Of a stretch of 64,000 bases of DNA, positions 46,911 through 57,337 are shown piece after piece. A program made the translations under genes and the position numbers. Position 1 is the stretch's first letter. The number at the start of each line of letters is the position of its first letter. The DNA lies in the NCBI GenBank assembly GCA_020205615.1, contig CM035163.1:53665899-53729898 (forward strand). The letters run 5' to 3'. The DNA comes from Panax quinquefolius (taxonomy: Eukaryota; Streptophyta; Magnoliopsida; Apiales; Araliaceae). Under the pieces are notes generated by a model. It saw nothing but the letters and a program-made list of their open reading frames with translations, did no database searches and had not been told where the DNA came from.

Positions 46911-49336
46911 CGCGACGCCCCAAAATTAGGTATCGTCACCCATCTTGGGTCGCCACTTACATGGTACATAAATTCAAATACAACTTACTAATATAACTGT
47001 CGTGTACAATACGACATAAACTGTGAGTTTGAATACAAATTTTGTCTACTAGATATTATACAAACTCAAAAGGAGTCCTCATTACAACTATTATCACACT
47101 ATTTCACAGAATAGTGAGGACTACTAATGCTATCCTCTCGGACCATTACTTACGTTCCCAGACTGTCGTCCAAAATATGTTCTCATTTCACGAGAAACGG
47201 TGAAAGAAAGGGTGAGCTCAACTAGCCCAGTAAGAAATATTATGACTAAGATAATGCAGAATAAATTATCATTAGCCTTCAACAGTGTTAAACTGATAAA
47301 ATACAAAAGACAACCAGTTTAACTGCAGCGGAATAAGCAATCCATTAAAAGAGTCAAGTAGAGAATAAAGTCTACTATCTTTTAGGTTTTAAAAGGTTTT
47401 CATCAATTTTTTTATCGCTGAGACTCAGCTTAATAAATAAACCACCACATTTAATCATCCCGGTACCACGGTCAAGGATTTTCATCAAATTATCAATGGT
47501 CATGACTATCTTACCGAATCACCCCCGTCATAATCATACCAAAAACTATCCATCACTCCATTACACGCCACTTTGAGGACTTTTGTCACATCATTTATAT
47601 CAAGTCATGATTATCTTACCGAATGATCCTCGGTCATAATCATACTAAGTTCATCTATGCACGTAAGCCAAAGATAACATAATATAACATGAGGATGATG
47701 ACAATGACATAATAATTCAATAAAACAAGTTCAAGAATTATTTAATCCATGAATTATTAACGTCCAAATTGTCAACATGATCTTTGTTTTGTAGAGTAAA
47801 ATTCAAGAATGATCGGAAGAATATTTCCATGAAAAGATCTTTCGGATGAAACGCAAATATCAAGGATATTCTACTAATTTCATGGAGTATAGAAGTCAAA
47901 GTTTTAACCAACCGGGTATAATAAAGAATGGAATAACAAAAGAAATCACCATGCATGCGGTACTTGCGCATAGACAGTTTATTCCAATGTAATAATAATA
48001 ACGGAACGGTCGAGTGAAATTCACACCGACGGGATGTTCCAATGTAATAATAAAGATGGAACCGGATCCGGTGTAAAACACACGATAGGATATTCCAATG
48101 TAATGATAAAGATTTTAACCAGTCCTGTGTAAACACACGAGATGTGGATGTTCCAATGTAATAATAAAGATTTTAACCAGTCCTGTAAAAACACACGTAT
48201 GTGATATTCCAATGTAATAATAAAAGAATGTCACCAAGTATAGGGTAAACCATGCGTATCTGAGTTATTCCAATGAGAATAATAAGCAATGGAATAACAT
48301 AAGGATTTCACCAAGTATAGGGTATGCCATGATCGTATCAAGTTATGTATAGGGTATGCCACTTTTACAGTTATTCCAATGAATAATAATGAATGGAATA
48401 ATGTAAGTTCTCTTCAAGAAGAAAGAATAACACCCCTTACTAGTAAAAGAACCTGAATATAGAAGTAGTGAAGTAGCGAAATACTCTTCTTCTTTCTATA
48501 ATTTTCTCTCTATAGCTTCTCTCTATAATTTCTCTCTCTAGAGTTTCAATGAATTCGTAAAAAAATAATGAAGGAATGAGCTTCTATTTATAGGAAAATG
48601 GAATGCATAGTAACTAATCCATGAACGGTCCAGATTGATTTACTTTAATCTGACGGTCCATATTTAAAGAAAAATCTTTTAAATAAAATATAATATATTC
48701 TATTTATATAAAAACATTTTACTATGCAAACACTATGCAATACTATGCAAAACACTACGCTGAAAACACTATGCAACACTATGCATAATAAAATATAATA
48801 TATTCTATTTATAGAATAACTTTAATAAAGTATTCTATTTTATATAAAAAGATGTTTCTTTTTATTACGTTAATAATACTGAATAAAACAAAACGTCATT
48901 ATCGCTATAATAATTCATATTATTAATCGACAATAATGGAATCAAACTGAGTGACTTCTCACATAAGCATCAATAATCAATACATGCAGTGCTACTATGC
49001 AACCACCACGTATTCTTGTATTTTTTACTACCGAGTAGTTCAACAAGAACTACTAAGTAAAACTTCCGCCGTTATTTCAATAAAATATTTTTTGTCGTTT
49101 TCTCAATCCGAATGATAATTACATTAATGGGGTCCACCAATGATTGAGTAGTTGTGCGAATATTCCTGCTAAACCTAATATTCCCCACCAATCGAATATA
49201 ATATAACCACTTGCATACTTTGCAAAATTTATAAATACTACCCACAACTATAATATTATCTTAAATTCACACCATAATATTAAAAAATTATTTCAACAAA
49301 ATTTAAATCTTTATTGATAAAATCTGGGGTCTCACA
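46911..49336 (-). repeat. 5' LTR of the gag-only element (subfamily B)
   Basis: 2426 bp, partner of 40141-42551. It begins CGCGACGCCCC, like the 5' LTR at 30007, and ends GGGGTCTCACA. It has the ~58-bp array at 47925-48300 and the ACTATGCAA repeat at 48721-48790. ORFs at 47738-48212 lie in the array. Confidence 0.92.
48585..48592 (-). promoter_or_regulatory. LTR TATA box of the 5' LTR
   Basis: TATTTATA on the plus strand in 'cttctatttatagg'. It would be the promoter for the gag-only element. Confidence 0.65.
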
Positions 49337-50160
49337 ATAGGTATACTTATGTCTTCTTCATAATCCAAAATGATGAAATCAGCCGGGAAGATGAATTTAT
49401 CCACCTTTACCAACACATCTTCCACAATACCCCGTGGATAAGTAATGGACCTATTAGCAAGCTATAATGAAATGTTTTTCGGCCTTGGAGCCGGCAGTCC
49501 CAACTGATTGAATACTGACAGTGGTATCAAGTTGATGCTCGCCCCTAAATCACACAAGCATTTATCAAAAAACATCTTTCCGATTGAACAAGGTATTGTG
49601 AAGCTGCTTGGGTCCTTTAGCTTCGGAGGTAACTTGTGTTGAAGCACTAAACTACATTCTTCAGTCAAGGCTACTGTCTCAAAGTCTTCTAGCCTTTTCT
49701 TCCTTGACAAGATACCCTTCATAAACTTTTCATAACTTGGCATCTGTTCCAATGCCTCTGTGAAAGGTATATTAATCTGTAACTTTTTGAACACCTCCAA
49801 AAACTTGTTGAATTGCTTGTCTTCCCTTTGTTTTTGCAGTCTCTGTGGATATGGAACAGGGAAATGAACAACTGGTGGCTTGGTCACTGGTTTCTCAGTT
49901 GACTCTTTAAAAATTTTCTCTATTTCCCTCTGTTTAGAACCTTCTTGAACCAAACTATCATCAAAAAAAATTTCTTCATTGCGTAGCCGCGCGTCTTCCC
50001 ATTGTAATTGTGGTGTGGGTGCGCCATCCTGCAATCTTGTAGTCTGCTTCCCTGATCTTAAAGTAATGGCCTGACATTTTTCTTTACCCTCTCTTCTTGG
50101 ATTAGCTTCTGTTGTACTTGGCAAGGTCCCTTGTGGTCTGTTGTTGAGCATACTGGCCAT
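49337..50160 (-). pseudogene. pol: Athila-like gag C-terminus and protease
   Basis: 49462-50160 reads, on the minus strand, MASMLNNRPQGTLPSTTEAN, CQAITLRSGKQ, VVHFPVPYPQRLQKQREDKQ, FNKFLEVFKKLQINIPFTEA and LEQMPSYEKFMKGILSRKKR. The protease follows with IGKMFFDKCLCDLGASINLI, where DLGAS is the Athila form of the aspartic protease active site, and PLSVFNQLGL. A TAG at 49462-49464 then falls where Gln is usual. Below it a frame reads [20 protein letters not shown] up to the insertion at 49341. The Met at 50160 is not a real start, because the frame extends upstream past a stop. Confidence 0.88.
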
Positions 50161-50701
50161 TTAACCCATCTGTGTCTCCAAATTTTTAATAGCCACTGCT
50201 TGGCTCTTGATCATTATCTCGGTATTCGCCATGTACTTCAATATCATCTCCTCCATTTCTGACTTCTTCTCTTACTGAGGTGCAGGTGGTGGATGATGTT
50301 GTGGTTGCTGTTGAAATCTAGGAGGGTAGGGTGGTTTTGGTGCATACTGTTGATGCGATGATTGTGACTGAAACTGATGTTGTGGTTGAAACTATTGATT
50401 TTGCTGATTTTTTTGATTATTGCTCCAGGTAAAATTGGGATGATTGCGGTTGTTGGGGTTGTAATAATTCTGGAATTGATTCTGACTTTTCTGATAGTTT
50501 CTCATATACTATACAGATTCTGAACTGATAGCACACTGATCGGTTGAATGTGAACCTGCACATATCTCACATACAAAAGACTCTGTCTTTACTTTACTTT
50601 CAGCCAACGAATCAATCTTCTTTGCCATAGATGCCATCTGAGCTGACAACTATGTGATAGCATCCACCTCTAACAATCCCGCAACTTTGGGCTGTGGCAT
50701 C
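50161..50701 (-). pseudogene. gag: Athila-like gag zinc-finger and Gln/Pro-rich region
   Basis: On the minus strand: AKKIDSLAESKVKTESFVCE, a knuckle-like CEICAGSHSTDQC, a Gln/Asn/Pro-rich stretch (NYYNPNNRNHPNFTW and repeated QQ/QPQ, 50280-50480), and MEEMILKYMANTEIMIKSQA with coiled-coil character. Five stops (50161-50163, 50272-50274, 50392-50394, 50509-50511, 50650-50652) all fit CAR>TAR changes. A frame change lies near 50700. Confidence 0.85.
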
Positions 50702-51490
50702 CTAGCCGTAGGATTTTTGAAAATCATTTGCTGCCATAGTCTCTATAAGATTATAAGCCTCTTCATAACTCTTATCCCATAAGGCTCCTCCTGCAGCAGC
50801 ATCTACAATTGGCCTTGACTGCCATCCCAGTCCATTATAAAAAGTATTAATCACCATCCAATCTGGCATTCCATGATGGGGACATTTCCTTAGCATCTCT
50901 TTATAGCGTTCCCATGCTTCGTACAGTGATTCACCCTGCTGTTGTTCAAACTGAGAAATTGTTGTCCTCATTTTTGCTGTCTTAGCCATTGGAAAAAATT
51001 TGGCCAAGAACTTCTGTGCTAAGTCCTCCCATGTTGTAATAGATCCTGATGGTAAAGAATGGAGACAACTTCTAGCCTTGTCCCGTAAAGAGAATGGAAA
51101 CAGTCTGAGCCTGATTTCATCTTCTGACACCCCATTGTACTTGAAAGTGTCACATATCTTTATGAAGCTCAATAAGTGCTCATTCGGTATGTCTGTGCAG
51201 ACCTCCCAATTGTCTGGAATAATTCGCACCATTTGTATAGTGCCTGGCTTTATCTCAAAAGTGTTGGCTGCTATAGCTGGTCTTACGATGCTTGACTGTA
51301 ACCCATTTATATTCGGCATTGAGTAATCTCTTAAGGCCCTGTGTTCCTCTCTTTGCTCTTCTGTTGCCATGTTGGATGTTGAATTATCAAAATCTACTTG
51401 TATATTCCTGCGTACTCCCGATTTCCAACCCCTGTCGTTGATATTATCCTGTTCAGGTACCAATTCAGAGTATGTCGATCGTGTGTGCAT
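50702..51490 (-). pseudogene. gag: Athila-like gag capsid domain (open, 262 residues)
   Basis: The longest ORF in the window. On the minus strand it starts at 51490, about 125 bases after the primer site. It reads REEHRALRDYSMPNINGLQS, TFEIKPGTIQMVRIIPDN, NEHLLSFIKICDTFKYNGVS, FSLRDKARSCLHSLPSGSIT, TWEDLAQKFLAKFFPMAKTA, QQQGESLYEAWERYKEMLRK, CPHHGMPDWMVINTFYNGL and AAAGGALWDKSYEEAYNLIE. This is the retrotransposon gag capsid domain of Athila-type elements. The end at 50702 comes from a shift; the protein should continue into the zinc-finger region. No stop interrupts this part. Confidence 0.9.
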
Positions 51491-51615
51491 AAAATGTATA
51501 CAAGTACCTAAAATACAAACAAAAACAAAATAGAAATAAGATAAGAATAGAATTGTTTAAGTCACACAAATTTAGCTTTAGTTGATGATGACAATATTAA
51601 AAATAAATGCCTTTA
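51491..51615 (-). other. Athila-like untranslated leader
   Basis: Short non-coding stretch between primer site and gag start. Nothing else recognisable. Confidence 0.6.
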
Positions 51616-51631
51616 CCCGGCAACGGCGCCA
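51616..51631 (-). other. Athila-like primer-binding site (Asp tRNA type)
   Basis: On the minus strand TGGCGCCGTTGCCGGG lies six bases after the LTR end. It matches the Asp-tRNA type site used by Athila elements. Confidence 0.85.
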
Positions 51632-51637
51632 AAAACT

Positions 51638-53290
51638 TGTTGCCTCCTTTTTGGTTTAACAAAATGGACTCTAACTCATGCAAGTATACATGGGTCAACA
51701 AGTAGTACAGAGTAAGAAAAATATCGATCCACAGAGAAAGGTGATAAATCTAAATTATCATGCAACAACTTAATCACTATTTCTATATGCTAAAACTATT
51801 AATCAATAAATGAATTTATATCTAAATTAATTATCAACACAATAAATAAATATTATTAAAAGGATGTAATCAATTTGGAAGGATATGGGATTCTAATATC
51901 ATCTACTGCTTCATCTAAAATGTATGCCTTATGTTATGTTACTTAATAAATACGGAAAGCTAGTCGAGAGCATAAAAGTGAAACACAACCATTTTTCAAT
52001 GAACTATGCCCAATTTACACGAATATAACAATTGATAGAATTCATGCAATCATCACAAATACTAAACTCACTATATGACTGTGAATTTACAGCAAATATG
52101 ATTTAAGCTCAAACTCTCTTAATGACTAAAAATGGTGAAACGGTATATGCCTATCCAAGCCACGAATCATAAAACCTAATAAAAATAAGCTTCATGAACA
52201 TATGCCATTATGGTCTAATCTATACTTATATTTTATTTTCCAAATCTATACAAGCAATTATTGTGAATGGTGATCAAGCATTCAATCATTTAGCATAACC
52301 ATAATGGGCAATCCAATATCAAATATGCAACATCACAATCAGTCATACATGTTTAAACTACGTATTAAAATCCATTAGAATCCCATAATGGAATTTAGTT
52401 CATTTCTGAACCAAAAGCCATTATGAGATTGAAGCAAAACATGAAATTAAGAAATGCAACCAATAGATATAAGAGAAATGATAGAGCAAATCTGATAATC
52501 TCTGTTGCGAAGTCTGTTTCCAAGCATGTTCAAATCCACCAGAAATCTCCAGAATGAATACTATTTTTATTGAGTAATCTAGAATAAGAGAATAACTAAA
52601 ATGTAGTAATCCAATGCTCCAACCCTCTCTCGAGTAGTCTAAACCTAAGAACGATAATAATAATCACCCTAAAAAACGTACTGGTACCAACCATATCATC
52701 TCAGATGAGCAAAACACGCTCAAATTCAAATTACAAAAAGTCAACATTTTTAAACTGAATAAGACTCGTATGTCACAAGCAGAAGATTATAGTCTGACTT
52801 CGGTAGCGGGTCTTGGCTGTGAAGTTGTCTGCACGAAATACATGGCGGCAGGCGCACATGGCTCTTTGATATTGGAGCGCGGCCGTGCGGTATGTGTTTT
52901 TGGCTCTACATTTCCTTTGGCGCGGGCGCTCCTTGTTGAACCTTACTAGCAGCGCGTCCGCGCTGCTGCTGCACTTGGAATTCTGCTAGCTTTTTGCTGT
53001 TGCTGCTATGTGCTACCTCCTTCTTCTTCATTTCTTCTTTTCTTCACTACACCATTTCATTGATTCTCCTCACCTGCTCAGGTAAAGCTGCAATCTACAC
53101 TGTTGCTCAAATCCACCATGCCTTGTTCCTGCTATCTCCATGCCATTTCATGCCATTCCATGCCTTAAGTTGCTAAAGGAGTTCCAGCCATGCATACTCA
53201 AAATAAACACCAGAAGCAAATAAAACATAATAAAACTATTCGAGTTGAGCACAATTCCACTGAGTTGGTAATCAATAAGTAGGTATAAAA
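51638..53290 (-). repeat. Athila-like 5' LTR
   Basis: On the plus strand from TGTTGCCTCCTTTTTGG to GTAGGTATAAAA. Compared with the partner at 18736-20394 the outer terminal CCTACTTATCA is missing or replaced by 'agatctgagg', which already fits the copia-2 gag frame. The GC-rich stretch (52765-52965) differs strongly from the partner, while AT-rich parts match well. The ORF at 52994 is in LTR sequence. Confidence 0.88.
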
Positions 53291-53750
53291 AGATCTGAGG
53301 TAAATTCTGAATATCAATTACCTAGTACTTCATTTGACACACATACATTAGATAATATATATGAAGAACATTATGAATTACAAGAAGCTTATAATTTTTA
53401 TATGAAAATAATGAAATAATTAAAGAAAAGTTTATTAAACTAAAAATATCTTTAGAAAAATTAATTAAAACTAACAAAAAGCTTGAAATACTAAATGCAA
53501 GTTTAAGTATAACTACTGAAAGTTTAAATGAAAAAAATTAAAAATGATTTCTTATTAAAAGAAGAATTAGAAAAGTTAAGAAAAATAAATAAAAATCTTA
53601 AAATAAAATATTCAAATTTGATCATAGCTAATGAAAAGTTTAAATGAAGAAAAACTAAAATGACTTGTTATTAAAAGAAGAATTGAATTTTAGGATTTCC
53701 CTATATGAACTTAAGGGATAGAATTAAGATGCGAATAAATAATAGAAACT
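53291..53750 (+). pseudogene. gag: copia-2 gag, coiled-coil region
   Basis: Frames on the plus strand read SEVNSEYQLPSTSFDTHTL, YEEHYELQEAYNFY, then after a one-base shift IIKEKFIKLKISLEKLIKTN and KKLEILNASLSITTESLNE, a second shift, then NDFLLKEELEKLRKINKNLK. Heptad-like Leu/Ile spacing with Lys/Glu/Asn is the coiled-coil region found after the zinc knuckle in SIRE-like copia elements. Similarity fades near 53700-53750. The rest of the element (pol, 3' LTR) is not found, so it is truncated here. Confidence 0.7.
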
Positions 53751-54300
53751 TCTTATATGCCATATTATGAATTGTAGTCCACATAAAAATAAAAAATAAA
53801 AATAAAAATACAAGATACTCTTATCATTTAAAGAGCTGAAAACATGTCAGATCGTGGAAGAAAAACAAAAAGTAAAGTAATGGAAACAATACAAATGTAA
53901 ACAGTGGTCATCAACGAGAATATAAAAAGAGATAAAGCGGAGAGGAGAATTATAAATAAGAAAAATGGAAAAGTACAGACCATTGATTAAATCAAGGAAA
54001 ACGAAATCGAGAGAAAATGACGGGGGTGATGAACAGAGAATGAATTTGAAGCCATCAACCAATGAATGGACATCGTTGATTAGATAGCTTGAGGTAAAGA
54101 CCGATGATGCTCGACTGGAACGCCGTGGAAGAGAAAAAGAGAGCCTCCTCCCTGCAACTCTCAGCATCTTCTCTCTTTATCTTTGTACTGTTCGGATTTT
54201 ACCTTAAACTACAACAAGGGTTTAAGGATACTCAAATTCTGCCACCAACGATTCACACACACATTATTTACAATAATGTAACTATTTGTTATTAGTTAGA
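53751..54300 (-). pseudogene. Possible first exon of a mitochondrial-protein gene
   Basis: On the minus strand an ORF starts at 54167 with MLRVAGRRLSFSLPRRSSRA then SSVFTSSYL. It is Arg/Ser/Leu-rich without acidic residues, which fits a mitochondrial presequence. The first ten residues are like those of plant complex III Rieske protein presequences. After about 35-40 codons it loses coding character and runs into T-rich DNA suited to an intron; 'tgacatgttttcag' near 53850 could be an acceptor. No second exon follows: copia-2 gag lies next. It may be a detached exon, a captured fragment, or chance. The Rieske link is an inference from a short match. Confidence 0.35.
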
Positions 54301-54484
54301 AAACAAAATCGTCAGCGAAGATAATGGAAAGACACAGAGAAGACAAACAAACTTGAAATGTTTATTACATTCCATTCATATTACTGTAAGAAAAAAGTTA
54401 CACCTGTCCAAATACAGTCCACCTGTGACTCGGTATTAATCCAGTTGTCCAATAATAAAAGCACTCACATAACATATCAACAGT

Positions 54485-56373
54485 GGGTTAAATACATATT
54501 TGGCCATTCTACTCGATCTCGGTTTATAAATACATCACTGGACTGAGTTTTTTACGGTCAACTCATTAGACTATAATTTTTTTATAAAAATTGAAATTTC
54601 CGTCTAAAAATGTTAAAAATTAACGGAAAGTCTACATGGTAATTGCTTATGTAAAATATAAGATCAGCATGGATTTTTTTTAATAATAATAATAAAATAA
54701 CTTTATTTTAAATTTTTGTAATTTTCAAACTTAAATTCTCTCCTTTTTAAAAATAATAAATAATTAAATTTATAAAAAATATATTAATTAATAAAAAATA
54801 TATTAATGTATAATTTTTATAAATGTATTTATATAAAATTAATGAATATATTTTTTTAAAATTTTTAAATATTTGAAGTTAACTTTAAAGATACAAAATT
54901 ATCTAATATAATTCATCATCTTCTCCACCACAAATCCAAATCTGAATTCATCATCTTCTTCGTCACAAATCCAAATTCAAATCTAATTCAGCATCTTCTT
55001 CACCACAAATCCAAATATAATTCATCATAGTAAACAGAGTACTTCATCATCTTCTTCACCATAAATATGAAAGCAAATCTAATAACTCAGATTCGTAATC
55101 TGAAATTCATCAAAAATCAAAATCAAAGCAAATCTGAAACTTATCAAAATATGAAAGGAGTACTTTTGAAACTCGTCAAATCTAAAACTCATCTTCTTCA
55201 CCACAAATATGAAAACAGTACTTAATCTGAAACTCATCAAAATCAAAATCAAAGCAAATCTAACAACCCAGAAGGAATTGAAGAAAGTATAAGAAGGAGA
55301 GGCCTTTTAATCAAGTCTATTTAGATCCAGATCTGTTAAACCCAGATTCAGATATGAACTTCTGATACTTCCGATTTCTCCTCTGTTTTGAAGATCTACA
55401 TCCAGATTTGTAACATATACTTCCAGATCATTTTTTTCTTTCATAGATGTATTTGTTAATCTACATCTGATTGCTTCCAATTTCTTATACTTGTGATTTC
55501 TCCATCTGATTGCTTGAAGATCGTTTTTTTCCTTCTGATCTTCTGATACTTCATACGTTACTTTTTTTATGAAACACTTCATACGTTACTTATTTGTTAA
55601 TATATTTGTTAATTACTTTACTTATTTGTTAATATATTTTTAATTACTTTAAGTATTTGTTAATATATTTAATATTTAATAATTATATTAGTTTTCAAAA
55701 ATAAAATAATAATTAATTTTCAAAATTTTAGTTATATTTTTGAAGTTTAAATTTATTTTTATAAATTTTAATTTTTAATTTGTGCTTATTATAAAATACT
55801 TATGAATAATGTTAAAGACATTACTCATATTCAAAATTTACCCATTTTTTTATTTTAATAATATATGTAATATATCTTAATACAGTAACATGTTAGACAT
55901 TTATATGTTTTATTACTAATTTTAGTTTTATCTCGAAGAGAGTTAATTAAATTAATGAATTTAATGAGTTATTTAAATTAAAAGAAAATTATATAATTAT
56001 GTGTAATTTATATAATTTATTTAAAATTATACAAATATTCATGATTAAAATAAAATTTTAAAAATATTTTTATTGTACTTTTATTTTGAATGCATTATTT
56101 TATTTTATTTACTTGATTTTGATTAATTTAGCATTAAATTTATACAAATTTTCCATCTAGGCATGCCACACAGACAAATGTCTGACAAAAATAGGTTTCT
56201 CTCTCTCACATGGCAACTCTTGTAATTTTTCCGTCCAAAGTCAAACAATTTAACGGAATTTATAACGGTTTGTAAAAAAATTGTAGTTCAGTGAGTCGAA
56301 TGAAAAAAAATTCAGTTCAATGATTCATTTGTAAACCGAGGTCGAGTAGAATGGGAAAAAGTGTATTTAATCC
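54485..56373. mobile_element. Mutator-like (MULE-type) element, non-autonomous
   Basis: Terminal inverted repeats of roughly 100 bp: GGGTTAAATACATATTTGGCC... at the left, and at the right the complement of GGATTAAATACACTTTTTCCC.... Both continue with CATTCTACTCGA(T/C)CTCGGTTTA. The flanking 10-bp duplication is TATCAACAGT (54475-54484) and TATCAATAGT (56374-56383), one mismatch. Long inverted repeats plus a 9-11-bp duplication are typical of Mutator-like elements. The 1.7-kb interior is very AT-rich, contains 'catcttcttcaccacaaat' repeats (54920-55210), and has no transposase. Confidence 0.85.
54920..55215 (+). repeat. Diverged short repeats in the MULE
   Basis: Five or so copies of 'aattcatcatcttcttcaccacaaatccaaat' and related 'aatctgaaactcatcaaaatcaaaatcaaagc' blocks. 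They are non-coding. Confidence 0.6.
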
Positions 56374-56676
56374 TATCAATAGTCCCCCCAAAAAAGTAAA
56401 CAAATTCGTTGAACTACATTTTATAACTATTTATAAAATACAATATATTTCCAACGAATGATCATTGATCAAAAATATTAAATACTCATTAAACATACAC
56501 CACCTATATATATACATAATCAAAGATAAAAACATTTAAAGGGTCCAACTATCAAAGTACAAATTATAAAATAATGTATACTAGGTAATGTAATTAAGTA
56601 TGATTTACTTAAGAAATATTTCATTGCTATCTTGCATGTTATTTTTATAAAATTATGTGATTTTATTTGTATGCAG

Positions 56677-56875
56677 ATCTTTAGATAAAAGAAATGAAGT
56701 GCAGAACAAAAAAAATATTGAAACAAACGATGATAGTAGTACTGACATTGGCCAATTTGAAGGTTATGGAGATGACAAAATTTCAAGGATCAAAAAATCT
56801 ATTGCTGAGTTAAAATTAGAGATGAAAGCCATGAAAGAGAATATTGAAAAAATGAAACAACTTAATGACCTTTAA
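56677..56875 (+). CDS. Exon-like coiled-coil ORF, unidentified
   Basis: An open frame follows a good splice-acceptor sequence (TTTTATTTGTATGCAG, ending 56676) and runs to a TAA at 56873. It reads RSLDKRNEVQNKKNIETNDD, SSTDIGQFEGYGDDKISRIK and KSIAELKLEMKAMKENIEKM. The last 40 residues have heptad spacing (I/L/M) typical of a coiled coil. It has no internal stop and its codon use is less biased to A/T repeats than nearby DNA. I do not recognise the family. It could be the last exon of a host gene whose other exons are outside or lost, or a captured exon. Confidence 0.35.
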
Positions 56876-57262
56876 TACAATGTGTATCTCAGGTGGAAGT
56901 AATATTATAGCAAAATCAATATATTTCAAAATGTAAGTGATATACCATGTAAAAATATATTTTATCATATTTTCGTTGTTTGATCTTATATATTATACAT
57001 ATTGAGTGTTTAGAGTGATATAAGTTGATCCCAAGCCAACAGAAGCTTGTTCACGCATCTCCCAAGATGAAAAACACTCATTTTAATCATTTTCTTTGTA
57101 AATGTTGTTATAAATACCAGATTTATGTAGATATAGAAATTTCGATCAGTTAAACTTGTCATTTTACATACATATTGTGTAAAATTTGGCAGATCTTGAG
57201 TTTCTACTGGTTATTTTGTGGATATATTATTGTAAATCAAGTTATTTGACTACATCTACCTA

Positions 57263-57337
57263 GATCTAGCCTGATCTAGCACTTTGAACGGTTATAAAGC
57301 ATGATGCTCTAACCTATATGCTAGATCAGGTTAGATC
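57263..57337. repeat. Inverted repeat (hairpin) with GATCTAG arms
   Basis: GATCTAGCCTGATCTAGCA (57263-57281) pairs with TGCTAGATCAGGTTAGATC (57319-57337) at 18 of 19 positions around a 37-base loop. It is in non-coding DNA, with no nearby coding feature to link it to. Confidence 0.8.

Larger units (their letters stand above)
40141..49336 (-). mobile_element. Gag-only Tekay-like derivative (TR-GAG type)
   Basis: 9.2 kb with LTRs 40141-42551 and 46911-49336, perfect target duplication ATAGG, primer site and polypurine tract. The 4.36-kb interior keeps decayed gag, zinc knuckles and the protease-to-RT linker (about 44851-46740). The RT, RNase H and integrase are replaced by LTR-like and other non-coding DNA with a 57-59-bp array. 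The LTRs agree closely outside short clusters of differences. The structure fits non-autonomous 'terminal repeat with gag' elements, which must use enzymes from a relative. Confidence 0.88.
18736..53290 (-). mobile_element. Athila-like Ty3/gypsy element, split by nested insertions
   Basis: LTRs are at 18736-20394 (3' LTR) and 51638-53290 (5' LTR). Reading on the minus strand the order is 5' LTR, Asp-tRNA type primer site, gag, protease, RT, RNase H, integrase, spacer, an extra ORF, non-coding region, polypurine tract, 3' LTR. Without the two insertions (21774-35065 and 40141-49336) the element is about 12.1 kb, the usual Athila size. All coding parts carry stops. The outer end of the 5' LTR lacks about 11-13 bases compared with the 3' LTR, and I cannot find a target duplication. 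Confidence 0.9.
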
